64,000 bases of DNA from Urbifossiella limnaea (GTDB taxonomy: Bacteria > Planctomycetota > Planctomycetia > Gemmatales > Gemmataceae), in contig NZ_CP036273.1 in the NCBI RefSeq assembly GCF_007747215.1, positions 4,324,322 through 4,388,321 of the forward strand, written 5' to 3'. This document shows positions 50,993 to 59,538 of the stretch, piece by piece. Position numbers and translations under genes: made by a program. How positions within the stretch are numbered: the first letter of the stretch is position 1; every line of letters starts with the position of its first letter. Below the pieces are notes generated by a model that searched no databases, had not been told where the DNA came from, and saw nothing but the letters and a program-made list of their open reading frames with translations.

Positions 50993-51430
50993 ATGTCGGA
51001 GGCCCCCGTGCTGTTGGTCGTGGTGGACACGAACCTGTTCGTCGCCGCCGGATTCAACCCGAATAGCCACTCGGCCCGCATCCTGAACGCAATCCGGGCA
51101 GGCACCGTGCGGCTGGTGTGGGACGAGGCCACCCGGCGGGAGACGGAGTACATCGTCGGCAAGATCCCGCCGCTCCGAGGCACCGACCTGTCTGCGTTCT
51201 TCTACCCCGACGCTCGGCACGACGGGCCGACCGACCCCCACCAGTTCGGACACATCCCCGACCCGGCCGACCGCAAGTTCGCCGCCCTGGCCGCGGCCTC
51301 CGGGGCGGTTCTGATCACCAGCGACCGCCACCTCCTGGACAGCCGACCGCACAGCGGGCTCGTAGTCCTCACGCCGGGCGAGTTCGTCGAGCGGATGGGC
51401 CGGGAACGGAACGACCATCAGCCGGACTGA
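50993..51430 (+). CDS. PIN-domain nuclease-like protein
   Basis: 145 residues, one PIN domain. The four acidic residues expected for metal binding are visible: Asp12 (VVDTNLFVAA), Glu50 (WDEATRRETEYI), Asp93 (PDPADRKFAAL) and Asp111 (LITSDRHLLD). PIN proteins of this size are usually RNases and VapC-like toxins. No antitoxin-like gene precedes or follows it, unlike a VapBC module, so it could be a solitary or chromosomal PIN protein. It lies between the integrase and the uncharacterised minus-strand gene. Confidence 0.88.
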   Translation: MSEAPVLLVVVDTNLFVAAGFNPNSHSARILNAIRAGTVRLVWDEATRRETEYIVGKIPPLRGTDLSAFFYPDARHDGPTDPHQFGHIPDPADRKFAALAAASGAVLITSDRHLLDSRPHSGLVVLTPGEFVERMGRERNDHQPD

Positions 51431-51583
51431 CCGGCGCGACCCGCGAGCCGCTCGATCCCGACGCGGTGGTGGACAACTCCGGGGGCTCGGCCAGGGTCCA
51501 TCACAAAAAGTGGTTTTTGGATTATCGGCCGTCGGGGTGTTGCGAATGGTGGGGAGTCGACGGTCTCGCCGGAGCCCAGCCCA

Positions 51584-52147
51584 TTACGGCTCGCCGACGG
51601 TCGGCCAACTCCCCTCCGCGAAGCACTTCACAAGGGCGGCGTGCGACAGCGGCGACGACAGGTCGTCCACGTCCCCGTTCGTCTCGTAGTCCAGCAGCAC
51701 GACCGTCCGGTCCCTCGCGGACTCCCGAAGCTGCCCGACCTCGGCCACCAGTCGGTTCTCCAGCACCCACCGATACGCCGGCAGGTAGATCGCGTACCGG
51801 GCGTCCCGGTAGCCGAGCAGCACGTCGCTCCCGACCCCGTGCCGGTGGCCCCGAACCGCTCCGCGGCTCCGGCCCGACCGCTTGATCCCCCGCATGGTGG
51901 TGATCCGCCACTTCGACAGGTCGATGTCCTCCCGCTCGAACACCTTGAGCCCCTGCCACAGCCCCTCGACCGACGCGGCCGTCTGGTCCTGGGTGTTCGG
52001 GATGGGGATGCCGCCGTGCGGGTAGAACGGGCTGAACCGGACCCACGGCTCCGGCCCCTTCGAGGTCACGTCGACGACCACGGCACCCGGCCACCGCTTC
52101 TCAATTGTCGCCGGACTGACCCTTCGGCTCTCGACGGCGATGGGCAT
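51584..52147 (-). CDS. uncharacterised cytoplasmic protein (DUF6939/NADAR-like)
   Basis: 187 residues from ATG 52147. A central block (WVRFSPFYPHGGIPIPNTQD, ASVEGLWQGLKVFEREDIDL, SKWRITTMRGIKRSGRSRGA) resembles the DUF6939 type and recalls the SVE...W...K pattern of NADAR/YbiA domains, which cleave ADP-ribose derivatives. The resemblance is by eye and tentative. The C-terminal half has WVLENRLVAEVGQLRESARD and VLLDYETNGDVDDLSSPLSH, a helix followed by acidic residues. No signal or membrane segment. It sits alone in the island, and nothing nearby supports a function. Confidence 0.6.
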   Translation of the reverse strand: MPIAVESRRVSPATIEKRWPGAVVVDVTSKGPEPWVRFSPFYPHGGIPIPNTQDQTAASVEGLWQGLKVFEREDIDLSKWRITTMRGIKRSGRSRGAVRGHRHGVGSDVLLGYRDARYAIYLPAYRWVLENRLVAEVGQLRESARDRTVVLLDYETNGDVDDLSSPLSHAALVKCFAEGSWPTVGEP

Positions 52148-52459
52148 GGGCTCCCCTTGGTCGGAAGTGGTGGGTGTTACCCGGTCATGCGAACGGCCGC
52201 CATGTCGGTAGCCGCCGGAACCTCCCAGCTGCGGCCGACGTGGGCGTGTGGGCGAGTTGCCGGACGGGCCGGAAGGAGGTGACTGACGCCCGCGGGTAGG
52301 TGGACGAGCGGGCAACCGGCTGCGGGAATTTGCAGACGTTCTGTACGCCCGGTTCCTCGCCCTCGGCGGTCGGCCGATCGGGCGGAGGAGCCGGCCCGAG
52401 TCCGGCGGCGGCTCGCCCGCGGCGAGCAACGAACAGCCCGAGGTGGGCCGGGGCCATCC
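52148..52459. other. 312-base non-coding gap
   Basis: Between the start of the uncharacterised gene and the stop of the sialidase-like gene. GC-rich, with some direct and inverted GC words, but no gene, terminator with T-run or recognised repeat. Confidence 0.4.
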
Positions 52460-53482
52460 CTACTTCGCCACGCGGTCCCGTTCGACCTTCAGGAAGTGGA
52501 CGGTCGAGCCGCTCAGGTAGACCGTCCCGACGTGCCGGTCGTCGAGCGGGACGGTGCGAGCCGAGTAGTACCGGGCCGCCACCGGCGTGTCCGGCAGCAG
52601 CGTCACGGGCTCCGCGGCCCACGTCCTGCCGTCGTCGGCCGAGGCGGTGTACCGCAGCCCCTTGTTCGCCGTGCCGACCCCCCAGGTGACCAGCACCCGC
52701 CCGTCGGGCAGCGGCGTCAGGTAGCGGCCCTCGGCGTTGTCCCCGTCCGGCGGGACCGGGAAGCCCTTCACCTCCTCCCACGTCTTCCCGCCGTCCGACG
52801 AACGCAGGAACACCGGCCCCATCGCCAGCAGCGTCCCCTTCACCGTCCGGGCGATCTGCTGGAACGCGTGAGCCTTCCCGTCCGGGCCGACCACCGGGAA
52901 GGCGTCGAGTTTGCCCGCCTTCGGGTCGTACGCCCGTGGCGGGCCGGTCCGCAGGGGCAGCAGCCACCGACCGTCCAGCGGCAGGACGTTGTGCCGCACC
53001 GCCCCCAGGTGCTTGCCGTCCGCCGGCCCGATCACCCGCTGGTCGGACCAGGTCTTCCCGCCGTCGTCGCTCAGGGTGTAGAGCAAGGCCCGCTCGTAGT
53101 ACCCGTCCTTCGCCTGGTCGGCGGCGATGTAGTTCCAGGTGACCAGCACCCGCCCGTCCGGGAGCGTGTCGGCCGTCCCCGGGTACACCTCGAACTTCTT
53201 CACCTCGCGGATCGAGTCCGGCCGCTTTGCCGTGGTCGGGATCGGCTCGGGCGTCTCCCAGGTCGTGCCGCCGTCGGTCGAGCGGGTCCGCATGAGCACA
53301 TTCTGTCCCTTGTACACGACGACCAGGGTGCCGTCCGGGGTGCGGCAGACGGACGGGTGGACGTGTCCGCCGGCCTTCGGCGACGCAGCGACCACGGCCG
53401 GGCGGTCCTCGGCCGCACGGCCGACCGAGACGAGGACGAGGAGGCAGACGGCCGCGAGTGAGTGGCGGGGGCGTGGGGGCAT
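52460..53482 (-). CDS. exported sialidase-like BNR-repeat protein
   Basis: 340 residues from ATG 53482, with a signal peptide (1-23, SLAAVCLLVLVSVGRA). It is a six-bladed sialidase-type propeller with four Asp boxes: STDGGTTW, SDDGGKTW, SSDGGKTW and SADDGRTW. Sialidases cleave terminal sialic acids; many planctomycete members have unknown specificity. An Arg triad is plausible but cannot be placed surely by eye (VHPSVCRTPDG near the start has the first Arg-like position). It follows, 68 bases later, the SASA-sialidase fusion on the same strand and is probably co-transcribed with it. Confidence 0.85.
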   Translation of the reverse strand: MPPRPRHSLAAVCLLVLVSVGRAAEDRPAVVAASPKAGGHVHPSVCRTPDGTLVVVYKGQNVLMRTRSTDGGTTWETPEPIPTTAKRPDSIREVKKFEVYPGTADTLPDGRVLVTWNYIAADQAKDGYYERALLYTLSDDGGKTWSDQRVIGPADGKHLGAVRHNVLPLDGRWLLPLRTGPPRAYDPKAGKLDAFPVVGPDGKAHAFQQIARTVKGTLLAMGPVFLRSSDGGKTWEEVKGFPVPPDGDNAEGRYLTPLPDGRVLVTWGVGTANKGLRYTASADDGRTWAAEPVTLLPDTPVAARYYSARTVPLDDRHVGTVYLSGSTVHFLKVERDRVAK

Positions 53483-53550
53483 GATCGCTCCGGTGCCGCG
53501 GTGGGACGGGGGCCAGAGTACCACGACCCCGACAGACGCACCACCCGCCG

Positions 53551-55485
53551 CTACTTCCGGTCTCGGGCCATCCGGTCGAGTTCGTCGAGCTTCAGCCGGA
53601 CGCTGACGACGTACGGCGGCTCGTCCTTCGCCCAGTGCCCGTAGGTGGTGGTCACGATCGTCCCGTCCGGCAGCACCTCGACCCCCGGGTACGCGCAGTC
53701 CGCCCCCTTGTGGTTGTCCATCAGCCGCACCCGGTACTGCCCCTCCCGGCCCTTGGCAATGTCGTCGTACGTGCCGACCCACGCCACCCAGTCGCCCTTC
53801 GTCGGGCTGTCCAGGGTAGTGTCCCGGAACGACACGAACAGCCGGCCGTCCGGGGCGTACTTCGCGGTGTGCCGGTCCCCGGTCAGCGACCCCGGTAACT
53901 CCCGCGGCTCCGTCCACGTCTTCCCCTCGTCGTCCGAAAAGATCACGTGCGAGTTCTTCCGCCGGCTGTTCTCCCGCAGCAGCACCGCCAGTTGCTTGCC
54001 GCCGGGCGAGCGGACGCATCCGGGCTCGCACAGGTGGACCGCCGACGACCGGAACACCGGCTCCGGCGTCGACCACGTCAGCCCGCCGTCGGTGGAGAAC
54101 GTCTTGTACAGGGTGAACTCGGCCGGCTTCTTCGGGGCCGGCTCGGCGGCGAAGAACCGGCCGTCGTCGTGGAACATGGCCAGGTAGTGGCCGGGCGTCT
54201 TCAGCCCCTCGACGAACCCCATGACCACGATCCCGCCCCACTCCCCCGCTGGCTTGAGGTCGCCCCACGTCCGGCCGTCGTCCTCGCTCACTGCCAGCCG
54301 GGCCGGGTGCAGCCCGGACCACACGATCAACCGCTTCGTCCCCGCCGCGTCCACGACCCGGTGGATGGTCGGCACCTCTTTGCTGGTGACCCACGACGCC
54401 GGGACCGGCAGCCGGTCGGACCACGTCTTCCCGCCGTCGGTGCTCTTCTTGTAGACGATCGCCCCCCTGCCGTGCCCCTTCGGGTAGACGCAGAGGATCG
54501 TCTTGCCGTCCTCCAGCAGCACCGTCGTCGGGTGTCCGAGGTACTGGCCGGGCTCCCGGTCCACCACCACCTGCCGGCCGGTCTGACCGCTCAGGTCGAG
54601 GAGCGGTACGGAATAACCTCGGGGCGAGACGCCCGCGGCGGGTGGGACACCAGCGGGGCCGATCGCCTTCGCCATGCCGGCGGCGAACCGCTCGCCCAGC
54701 TCGATCTGGCTGGCGGCGTCGAAGTGCGTCCCGCCGTCGAACGTCCTCAGCATGTCGGCTGGCACGAAGAACACGCCCTTGACCTTCTCCGCGGTAGACT
54801 TCTGCGCCGCCCGCACGGCGTCCCGCTTGCCGTTGTCGAACACCTCGCCGACGCCGAACGGCAGGTCCGCCGCCCCGAAGTCGGTCCGCACCCGGGCGAC
54901 GAACGCGGTGAGCAGCTTTTCGTACTCCGCGGCGGGCAGGCCCGCGTCGCTCTCGCCCTGGTGCCAGATCATGCCTCGCAGGGTGTACGTGTGGCCCTTC
55001 TCCTTGAGTTCCTGAAGTGACTTCTTCGTGAAGTCGAGGAACGCCGGGTACAGCCGGCCCTTCACCTCCGGGCTCCAGTCCTTCGCCAGACTCGTGCCGC
55101 CCTCGGCGAACTTGATGAGCGCGACCTTCTTACCCTTGAGGTGGTCGGCCATGCCGCGGCCGAAGGACACCTCCGGCCCGAACGTGCCGCTCGGCAGCTT
55201 CGTCGGCCGGGCCTTACCGGGGGCGACGCTCCAGCCGGGTCGCAGCGGCTTGAACCCGTCGCTCGTCAGCACCGGCCCGCGGAGCGTCGAGCACGAGTAG
55301 GCGGTCAGCACGTCGTTCTGGGGATTCGCCCACCTAGCCAGCGGCCCGGCCAACTCGGACGCCTTGCCGCGACCGTCACAGTTCGACTGCCCGGCGACGA
55401 GGAACACCTCGTAATGGTCCGCACGGGCCGGGGCGTCGCCGAGCAGGGTGACGCCGCACACGACCGCCCACATCGTCGTTCGCAT
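53551..55485 (-). CDS. fusion of sialate O-acetylesterase (SASA) and sialidase-like domains
   Basis: 644 residues with a signal peptide (1-22). Residues 24-280 are a SASA carbohydrate-esterase domain: nucleophile Ser34 in VAGQSNCDGRG, oxyanion block GGTSLAKDW, HQGESD at 175-180 and the catalytic His in GGTHFDAASQ. Residues 285-644 are a sialidase-type propeller with four Asp boxes (STDGGKTW, SEDDGRTW, STDGGLTW, SDDEGKTW). The pair could remove acetyl groups from sialic acid and then release the sugar; the second BNR protein downstream fits that. SASA also serves other acetylated glycans such as acetyl-xylan, so sialic acid is an inference. Confidence 0.9.
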   Translation of the reverse strand: MRTTMWAVVCGVTLLGDAPARADHYEVFLVAGQSNCDGRGKASELAGPLARWANPQNDVLTAYSCSTLRGPVLTSDGFKPLRPGWSVAPGKARPTKLPSGTFGPEVSFGRGMADHLKGKKVALIKFAEGGTSLAKDWSPEVKGRLYPAFLDFTKKSLQELKEKGHTYTLRGMIWHQGESDAGLPAAEYEKLLTAFVARVRTDFGAADLPFGVGEVFDNGKRDAVRAAQKSTAEKVKGVFFVPADMLRTFDGGTHFDAASQIELGERFAAGMAKAIGPAGVPPAAGVSPRGYSVPLLDLSGQTGRQVVVDREPGQYLGHPTTVLLEDGKTILCVYPKGHGRGAIVYKKSTDGGKTWSDRLPVPASWVTSKEVPTIHRVVDAAGTKRLIVWSGLHPARLAVSEDDGRTWGDLKPAGEWGGIVVMGFVEGLKTPGHYLAMFHDDGRFFAAEPAPKKPAEFTLYKTFSTDGGLTWSTPEPVFRSSAVHLCEPGCVRSPGGKQLAVLLRENSRRKNSHVIFSDDEGKTWTEPRELPGSLTGDRHTAKYAPDGRLFVSFRDTTLDSPTKGDWVAWVGTYDDIAKGREGQYRVRLMDNHKGADCAYPGVEVLPDGTIVTTTYGHWAKDEPPYVVSVRLKLDELDRMARDRK

Positions 55486-55712
55486 GATCAGTTACTCCGA
55501 GAGGCCGAAACGTCCGCGGGTGACGGCCGGCAAGATACCCGATCCGGCCGCCGTTCGCACCCGTCCGTCCCGGGGTGCCCCCCACCTTTCCGGCCCCGGC
55601 CCTTGACCCCGGGGCGTGGTACGGGCCGGACCATCCCCGCGTCGACGGCGGAGCAGCCCCCGGTCGATCCGCGATCCGGGGGTGGCGGTCGCCGGTGTAC
55701 GGGATCTCACGG

Positions 55713-55718
55713 ACTAGA
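55713..55718 (+). repeat. 6-bp target duplication of IS1380, left copy
   Basis: ACTAGA directly left of the element. The same six bases follow the right end at 57576-57581. Confidence 0.8.
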
Positions 55719-57575
55719 CCTTAACGAAGCGTGATCTCAGCCGCGTTGATTGGTCTGCTTCTCAAAATGCTTGAAATCCTCGGCCGTTTCCAGGGTTTGT
55801 GGGAGTAGCTGCTTCCCCTTCGCCCGGAATCCACCGAGGAGTTCAAGTGAAGCCCATCTTCCGCTCGTGGTTCCGCTCCCGCAAGTCCCGGATCGAGCGC
55901 CGACTCGACACGACACGCGACACCGCCACCCACCGCCCCGTGCTCTCGGCTCGCCCCCTCGACTACGACGTGTCGCGCCGCGACCGGGCCATCGCCCACG
56001 GCGGCATCGGGCTCATCCACACCCTCGCCCGGGAGGTCGGGCTACCCCGGGCCATCGACGACCGCCTGCACCTGCTCAAGGTGCACCTCCCCTACCACGA
56101 GTCCGACCACGTCCTCAACATCGCCTACAACGCGCTGTGCCACGGGACCTGCCTCCAGGACATCGACCTGCGGCGCAACGACGACGCCTTCCTCGACGCC
56201 CTCGGGGCGCGACGCATCCCGGACCCGACCACCGCCGGCGACTTCTGCCGACGCTTCACGGCCGCGGACCTCGACACGCTCCAGGACGCCATCGACGTAG
56301 CCCGACGGAACGTCTGGGCCGAGCAGCCCGCGTCGTTCTTCGACCGGGCCACGCTCGACATGGACGGCACGCTCGTCGCGACCACCGGGGCCTGCAAGGC
56401 CGGCATGGACATCGCCTACGACGGCACGTGGGGCTACCACCCCCTCGTCGTGACCCTGGCCGAGACCGGCGAGGTGCTGCGGCTGGTGAACCGGCCCGGC
56501 AACCGGCCCTCGCACGAGGGGGCCGCCGGCCAGGTCGATCGAGCCATTCTGCTCTGCCTGCGGGCCGGCTTCCGCCGCATCGTCCTCCGCGGCGACACCG
56601 ACTTCTCGCAGACCGAGCACCTCGACCGCTGGCACGCCCTCCCGTGGGTCCGCTTCGTCTTCGGCTACGACGCCCGGCCCAACCTCCGTGCGGAAGCCGA
56701 GGACGTGCCGGCTTCCCAGTGGAAACCGTTGCGTCGCCCGCCGTGCTACGACGTGAAGACGCGGCCCCGCACACGGCCCGAGGCCGTGAAGGATCGCATC
56801 GTCCGCGAGCGTGGCTTCGAGGTCTTACGGCTCAAGTCCGAGGAGGTCGCCGAGTTCGACTACCAGCCGACCGCGTGTGCCAACACCTTCCGCATGGTCG
56901 TGGTCCGCAAGCACATCTCGCGTGAGAAGGGGGAGCAGGTGCTGTTCCCCGAGGTGCGGTACTTCTTCTACCTCACCAACGACCGGGACCTCACCGCCGC
57001 GGAGGTGGTGTTCGAGGCCAACGCCCGGTGCGACCAGGAGAACCTGCTGGCCCAGTTGCACGGCGGCACGCACGCCCTCGCCGCGCCGGTGGACGCCCTG
57101 GTCAGCAACGGGGCGTGGATGGTGATGACGGCCCTGGCGTGGACGTTGAAGGCGTGGTGGGCGTTGCTGCTGCCGGAGTCGCCGGGCCGGTGGCAGGAGC
57201 ACCACCGGGCGGAGAAGATGCGCGTGCTGCGGATGGAGTTCAGGACGTTCGTGAACGCCTTCGTGACGATCCCGTGTCAGGTGCTCCAGACCAGCCGTCG
57301 CGTGGTGTTGCGACTGCTGGGCTGGAACCCGTACCTGATGACGTTCTTCCGCCTGGTGACACGGCTGCGTCAGTGAAGGTTCGTCATCGAAGTCGGGATC
57401 CGGATGTCCCGATCCGTGCGCACGCCGAGAGCGACACGCAGGAAGGAGAAGCGGGCGGATGACGTGAGAATCGCGTGGCGAGGCGGAACCAAGAGGGCTC
57501 CGCACGGTGAGGGTGTCGCTTCATCGAAGCGCGATCGACTCCGCAACAGACGGCCCAGGTCTCGCTTGTTTAAGG
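55719..57575 (+). mobile_element. IS1380-family insertion sequence
   Basis: 1,857 bases. Left end CCTTAACGAAGCG; the right end read as complement is CCTTAAACAAGCG, an imperfect inverted repeat that continues further. Exact ACTAGA duplications border both ends. It holds one intact transposase. Confidence 0.85.
55847..57376 (+). CDS. IS1380-family transposase
   Basis: 509 residues from GTG 55847, preceded by GAGGAG; the frame is open to 55799. It belongs to the IS1380/IS4-type DDE transposases. The N-terminal DNA-binding half has HGGIGLIHTLAREVGLPRAI, catalytic Asp1 is in ATLDMDGTLVATTG, Asp2 in VLRGDTDFSQTEH, and the Glu region is NARCDQENLLAQLHGGTHAL, with a transmembrane-like C-terminus. 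The catalytic triad is complete and there is no stop, so it may be active. The element stands between the sialidase pair and the frameshifted gene. Confidence 0.92.
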   Translation: MKPIFRSWFRSRKSRIERRLDTTRDTATHRPVLSARPLDYDVSRRDRAIAHGGIGLIHTLAREVGLPRAIDDRLHLLKVHLPYHESDHVLNIAYNALCHGTCLQDIDLRRNDDAFLDALGARRIPDPTTAGDFCRRFTAADLDTLQDAIDVARRNVWAEQPASFFDRATLDMDGTLVATTGACKAGMDIAYDGTWGYHPLVVTLAETGEVLRLVNRPGNRPSHEGAAGQVDRAILLCLRAGFRRIVLRGDTDFSQTEHLDRWHALPWVRFVFGYDARPNLRAEAEDVPASQWKPLRRPPCYDVKTRPRTRPEAVKDRIVRERGFEVLRLKSEEVAEFDYQPTACANTFRMVVVRKHISREKGEQVLFPEVRYFFYLTNDRDLTAAEVVFEANARCDQENLLAQLHGGTHALAAPVDALVSNGAWMVMTALAWTLKAWWALLLPESPGRWQEHHRAEKMRVLRMEFRTFVNAFVTIPCQVLQTSRRVVLRLLGWNPYLMTFFRLVTRLRQ

Positions 57576-57581
57576 ACTAGA
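57576..57581 (+). repeat. 6-bp target duplication of IS1380, right copy
   Basis: ACTAGA right after the element end. An ATG follows at once at 57582, the possible start of the frameshifted gene. Confidence 0.8.
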
Positions 57582-58225
57582 ATGACGGCCCCGGCACACA
57601 GACAAGGGAACACGGCAGTGGTCGACTCGTACACCTTCGCGGTCGACGTGTTCCGAACCGTTTGTGACCGGCTCTCGGCGAAGGCTGCCGACCTGCGGTT
57701 GATGGTCGAGACCGGCTCGTCGTTCGAGGAGTGGCTCACCTGGGAGGCGTTCCTGGCCTGCAAGCTCCGGCAGGCGGACTACCCGTTCTGCGAGGTCGCG
57801 GCCAAGCCTACGTACGCCAGCGAGAACGTGGCGGACGACGGCGGCGACGCCGACCAGATCTTCGGCGACCTGCGGGTCGGCGGCCCCGAGGATGGGGCCG
57901 ATCACTGCTGGGTGTTCGCCGAGTTCGCGCTGCTGCACGACGGCAACCGCGCCGGCGGGAAGCGGCTGTGGAAGATCGAGGCGAACGCGGACAAGCTGAA
58001 GCGGCTGGGGTGGAAGCGGTCCGCGGCCCTGCTGGTCGTGGTGGAGCGAGCCGGAGCGACGTGCCGACCGAGTGGGCCGACGGCCTGGCGGGATGTGCCA
58101 TCTGGAACCGGCTCGCTCTGACCGATCCGGTTGTCATCGCTCTGTCCGGCGGAGGCTCCGTCGTGGTCAAGGCGTTCGACATCAAGCGAGACCCGGGCGA
58201 CACCCTTACCTCGAAGCCACGCTAA
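57582..58225 (+). pseudogene. frameshifted gene of unknown function, possible nuclease-like
   Basis: Starts at ATG 57582 (or GTG 57618), directly behind the IS1380 target duplication. A long frame (VVDSYTFAVDVFRTVCDRLS, SFEEWLTWEAFLACKLRQAD, WVFAEFALLHDGNRAGGKRL) ends when the natural continuation, DVPTEWADGLAGCAIWNRLA and VVVKAFDIKRDPGDTLTSKP, moves by one base near 58055-58062, to a stop at 58225. The layout of acidic residues (WEAFL...FGDLRVGG...VFAEFALL) recalls PD-(D/E)xK nucleases but lacks the usual Lys. It lies 62 bases before the PLD-type gene on the same strand, and both could belong to one system that has lost a partner. Confidence 0.55.
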
Positions 58226-58287
58226 GTCAGTTCGTCCGACCGCGCGATCAGCGGATAATCTCTTGCAACCCCACCGGCGGCGCAACC

Positions 58288-59343
58288 ATGCCCGTCAAGC
58301 TGCTGTACCACAAACTAGACGGGGCGGTCTCCCCCTTCGACAAGGCCGTCGAGTCGATCTCTGCGCAGACGCCGCTGCGGATCACCTGCCCGTACCTTTC
58401 TCTCGGATACTTGCAGGGGATGCTGCGGACGCCGGACTGGCAGTTGCTTACCGATGTCGAGGAGTGGCTACGGACCCAAAGCAGTTTGCAGCGGGAACGC
58501 ATCGTCGCCTTCTTGCGGGCGAATCGCCCCCGCGTCCGGCACTACCCCCGGTTGCACGCGAAGGTCGTGATCGGCTCGTCCTCAGCCATGCTCGGTTCGG
58601 CGAACCTGACCGACGCCGGGATCAGGCAGCGGGTCGAGGTGTCCATCCTGTTCACCAGCGAACCCGAAGTGGAGGAACTGATCGAATGGTTCGACGCCAC
58701 CTGGAAGCAGGCTCCTCCCCTCGACAAGGAGCAGATGCGCCGGATCGTCCGTTTCGCCAACTCGCTTCCGACCCAACCCGTAGTCGTGGAAACGCCACCG
58801 CCCGCGATTTCGCCACCCCTCCACAACCCTCCTGCCCCGCTGACGAGGCGCGCGAAGTCCATCCCGCCTTCGGGCGGCGACCTCTACGTCAACTTCGGCC
58901 ACGAACCCGGCTGGCGGGAGTGGGAGGACGCGCGGCAGTACGGCTTCGTCTGCGCCGGCGGGGGCAACGTGTTCTCGGCCCCGCTCTTCGGGTTGAACCT
59001 CGGAGACCGGATTTGGGTGTACGCCCCGAGGTACGGGTACGTCGGCGTGGGGCGGGTTGCGGGCAGTCCGAAACTGGCGAAGGACTTTCAAGTCAGTCTG
59101 CCGGGAGGAAAGACCGAATCGCTCGACAACGTGCTCGGCCCCTACGCGAACGACAAGAATGATGACCCGAATGAGGCAGAACACTTCGTTGCGGTGCGGT
59201 GGCTCGACACGCGGCCGATCTCGACGGCGTACCGGAGGAAGGGTCTGTACTCTAACCGGAACATCGTCACCCACCCGGACAAGGTCCTCTGGCCGAAAAC
59301 GCTGAAGTACCTCGTGAGGCAGTTCCCGAACTGCGACGACTAA
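58288..59343 (+). CDS. PLD nuclease-like protein with C-terminal PUA/EVE-like region
   Basis: 351 residues from ATG 58288 (no strong ribosome-binding site). Residues 1-160 are a phospholipase-D-type nuclease: His90-x-Lys92 (RLHAKVVIGSS) then SANLTDAG at 104-111, the single HxK...SAN motif of stand-alone PLD nucleases such as BfiI or NucA. One PLD motif implies a dimer. Residues 160-195 are a Pro-rich linker. Residues 197-345 (YVNFGHEPGWREWEDARQYG, FSAPLFGLNLGDRIWVYAPR, YGYVGVGRVAG, HFVAVRWLD) are laid out like a PUA/EVE-type nucleic-acid reader. That would suit a restriction-like enzyme that recognises modified DNA. Inference only; it could be a DNA-repair protein. Confidence 0.7.
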   Translation: MPVKLLYHKLDGAVSPFDKAVESISAQTPLRITCPYLSLGYLQGMLRTPDWQLLTDVEEWLRTQSSLQRERIVAFLRANRPRVRHYPRLHAKVVIGSSSAMLGSANLTDAGIRQRVEVSILFTSEPEVEELIEWFDATWKQAPPLDKEQMRRIVRFANSLPTQPVVVETPPPAISPPLHNPPAPLTRRAKSIPPSGGDLYVNFGHEPGWREWEDARQYGFVCAGGGNVFSAPLFGLNLGDRIWVYAPRYGYVGVGRVAGSPKLAKDFQVSLPGGKTESLDNVLGPYANDKNDDPNEAEHFVAVRWLDTRPISTAYRRKGLYSNRNIVTHPDKVLWPKTLKYLVRQFPNCDD

Positions 59344-59538
59344 CTTGGCTCCTTGTCCTTCTCAGTTCGGCCAATGATCTTGCCGAAACCCACAGGTCCA
59401 GAAAGGCCTTGGTAGCCGGCACCCCGGCAGGCCCTCGGCGTTCACCTCGAAGTCGCCCCCGCACAGGTTCACGCCGCGACTGCGTCTGCACAACCTGTTC
59501 GCCCGATCCGGCACTCGGACGGGATGACGGAGCCGCCG

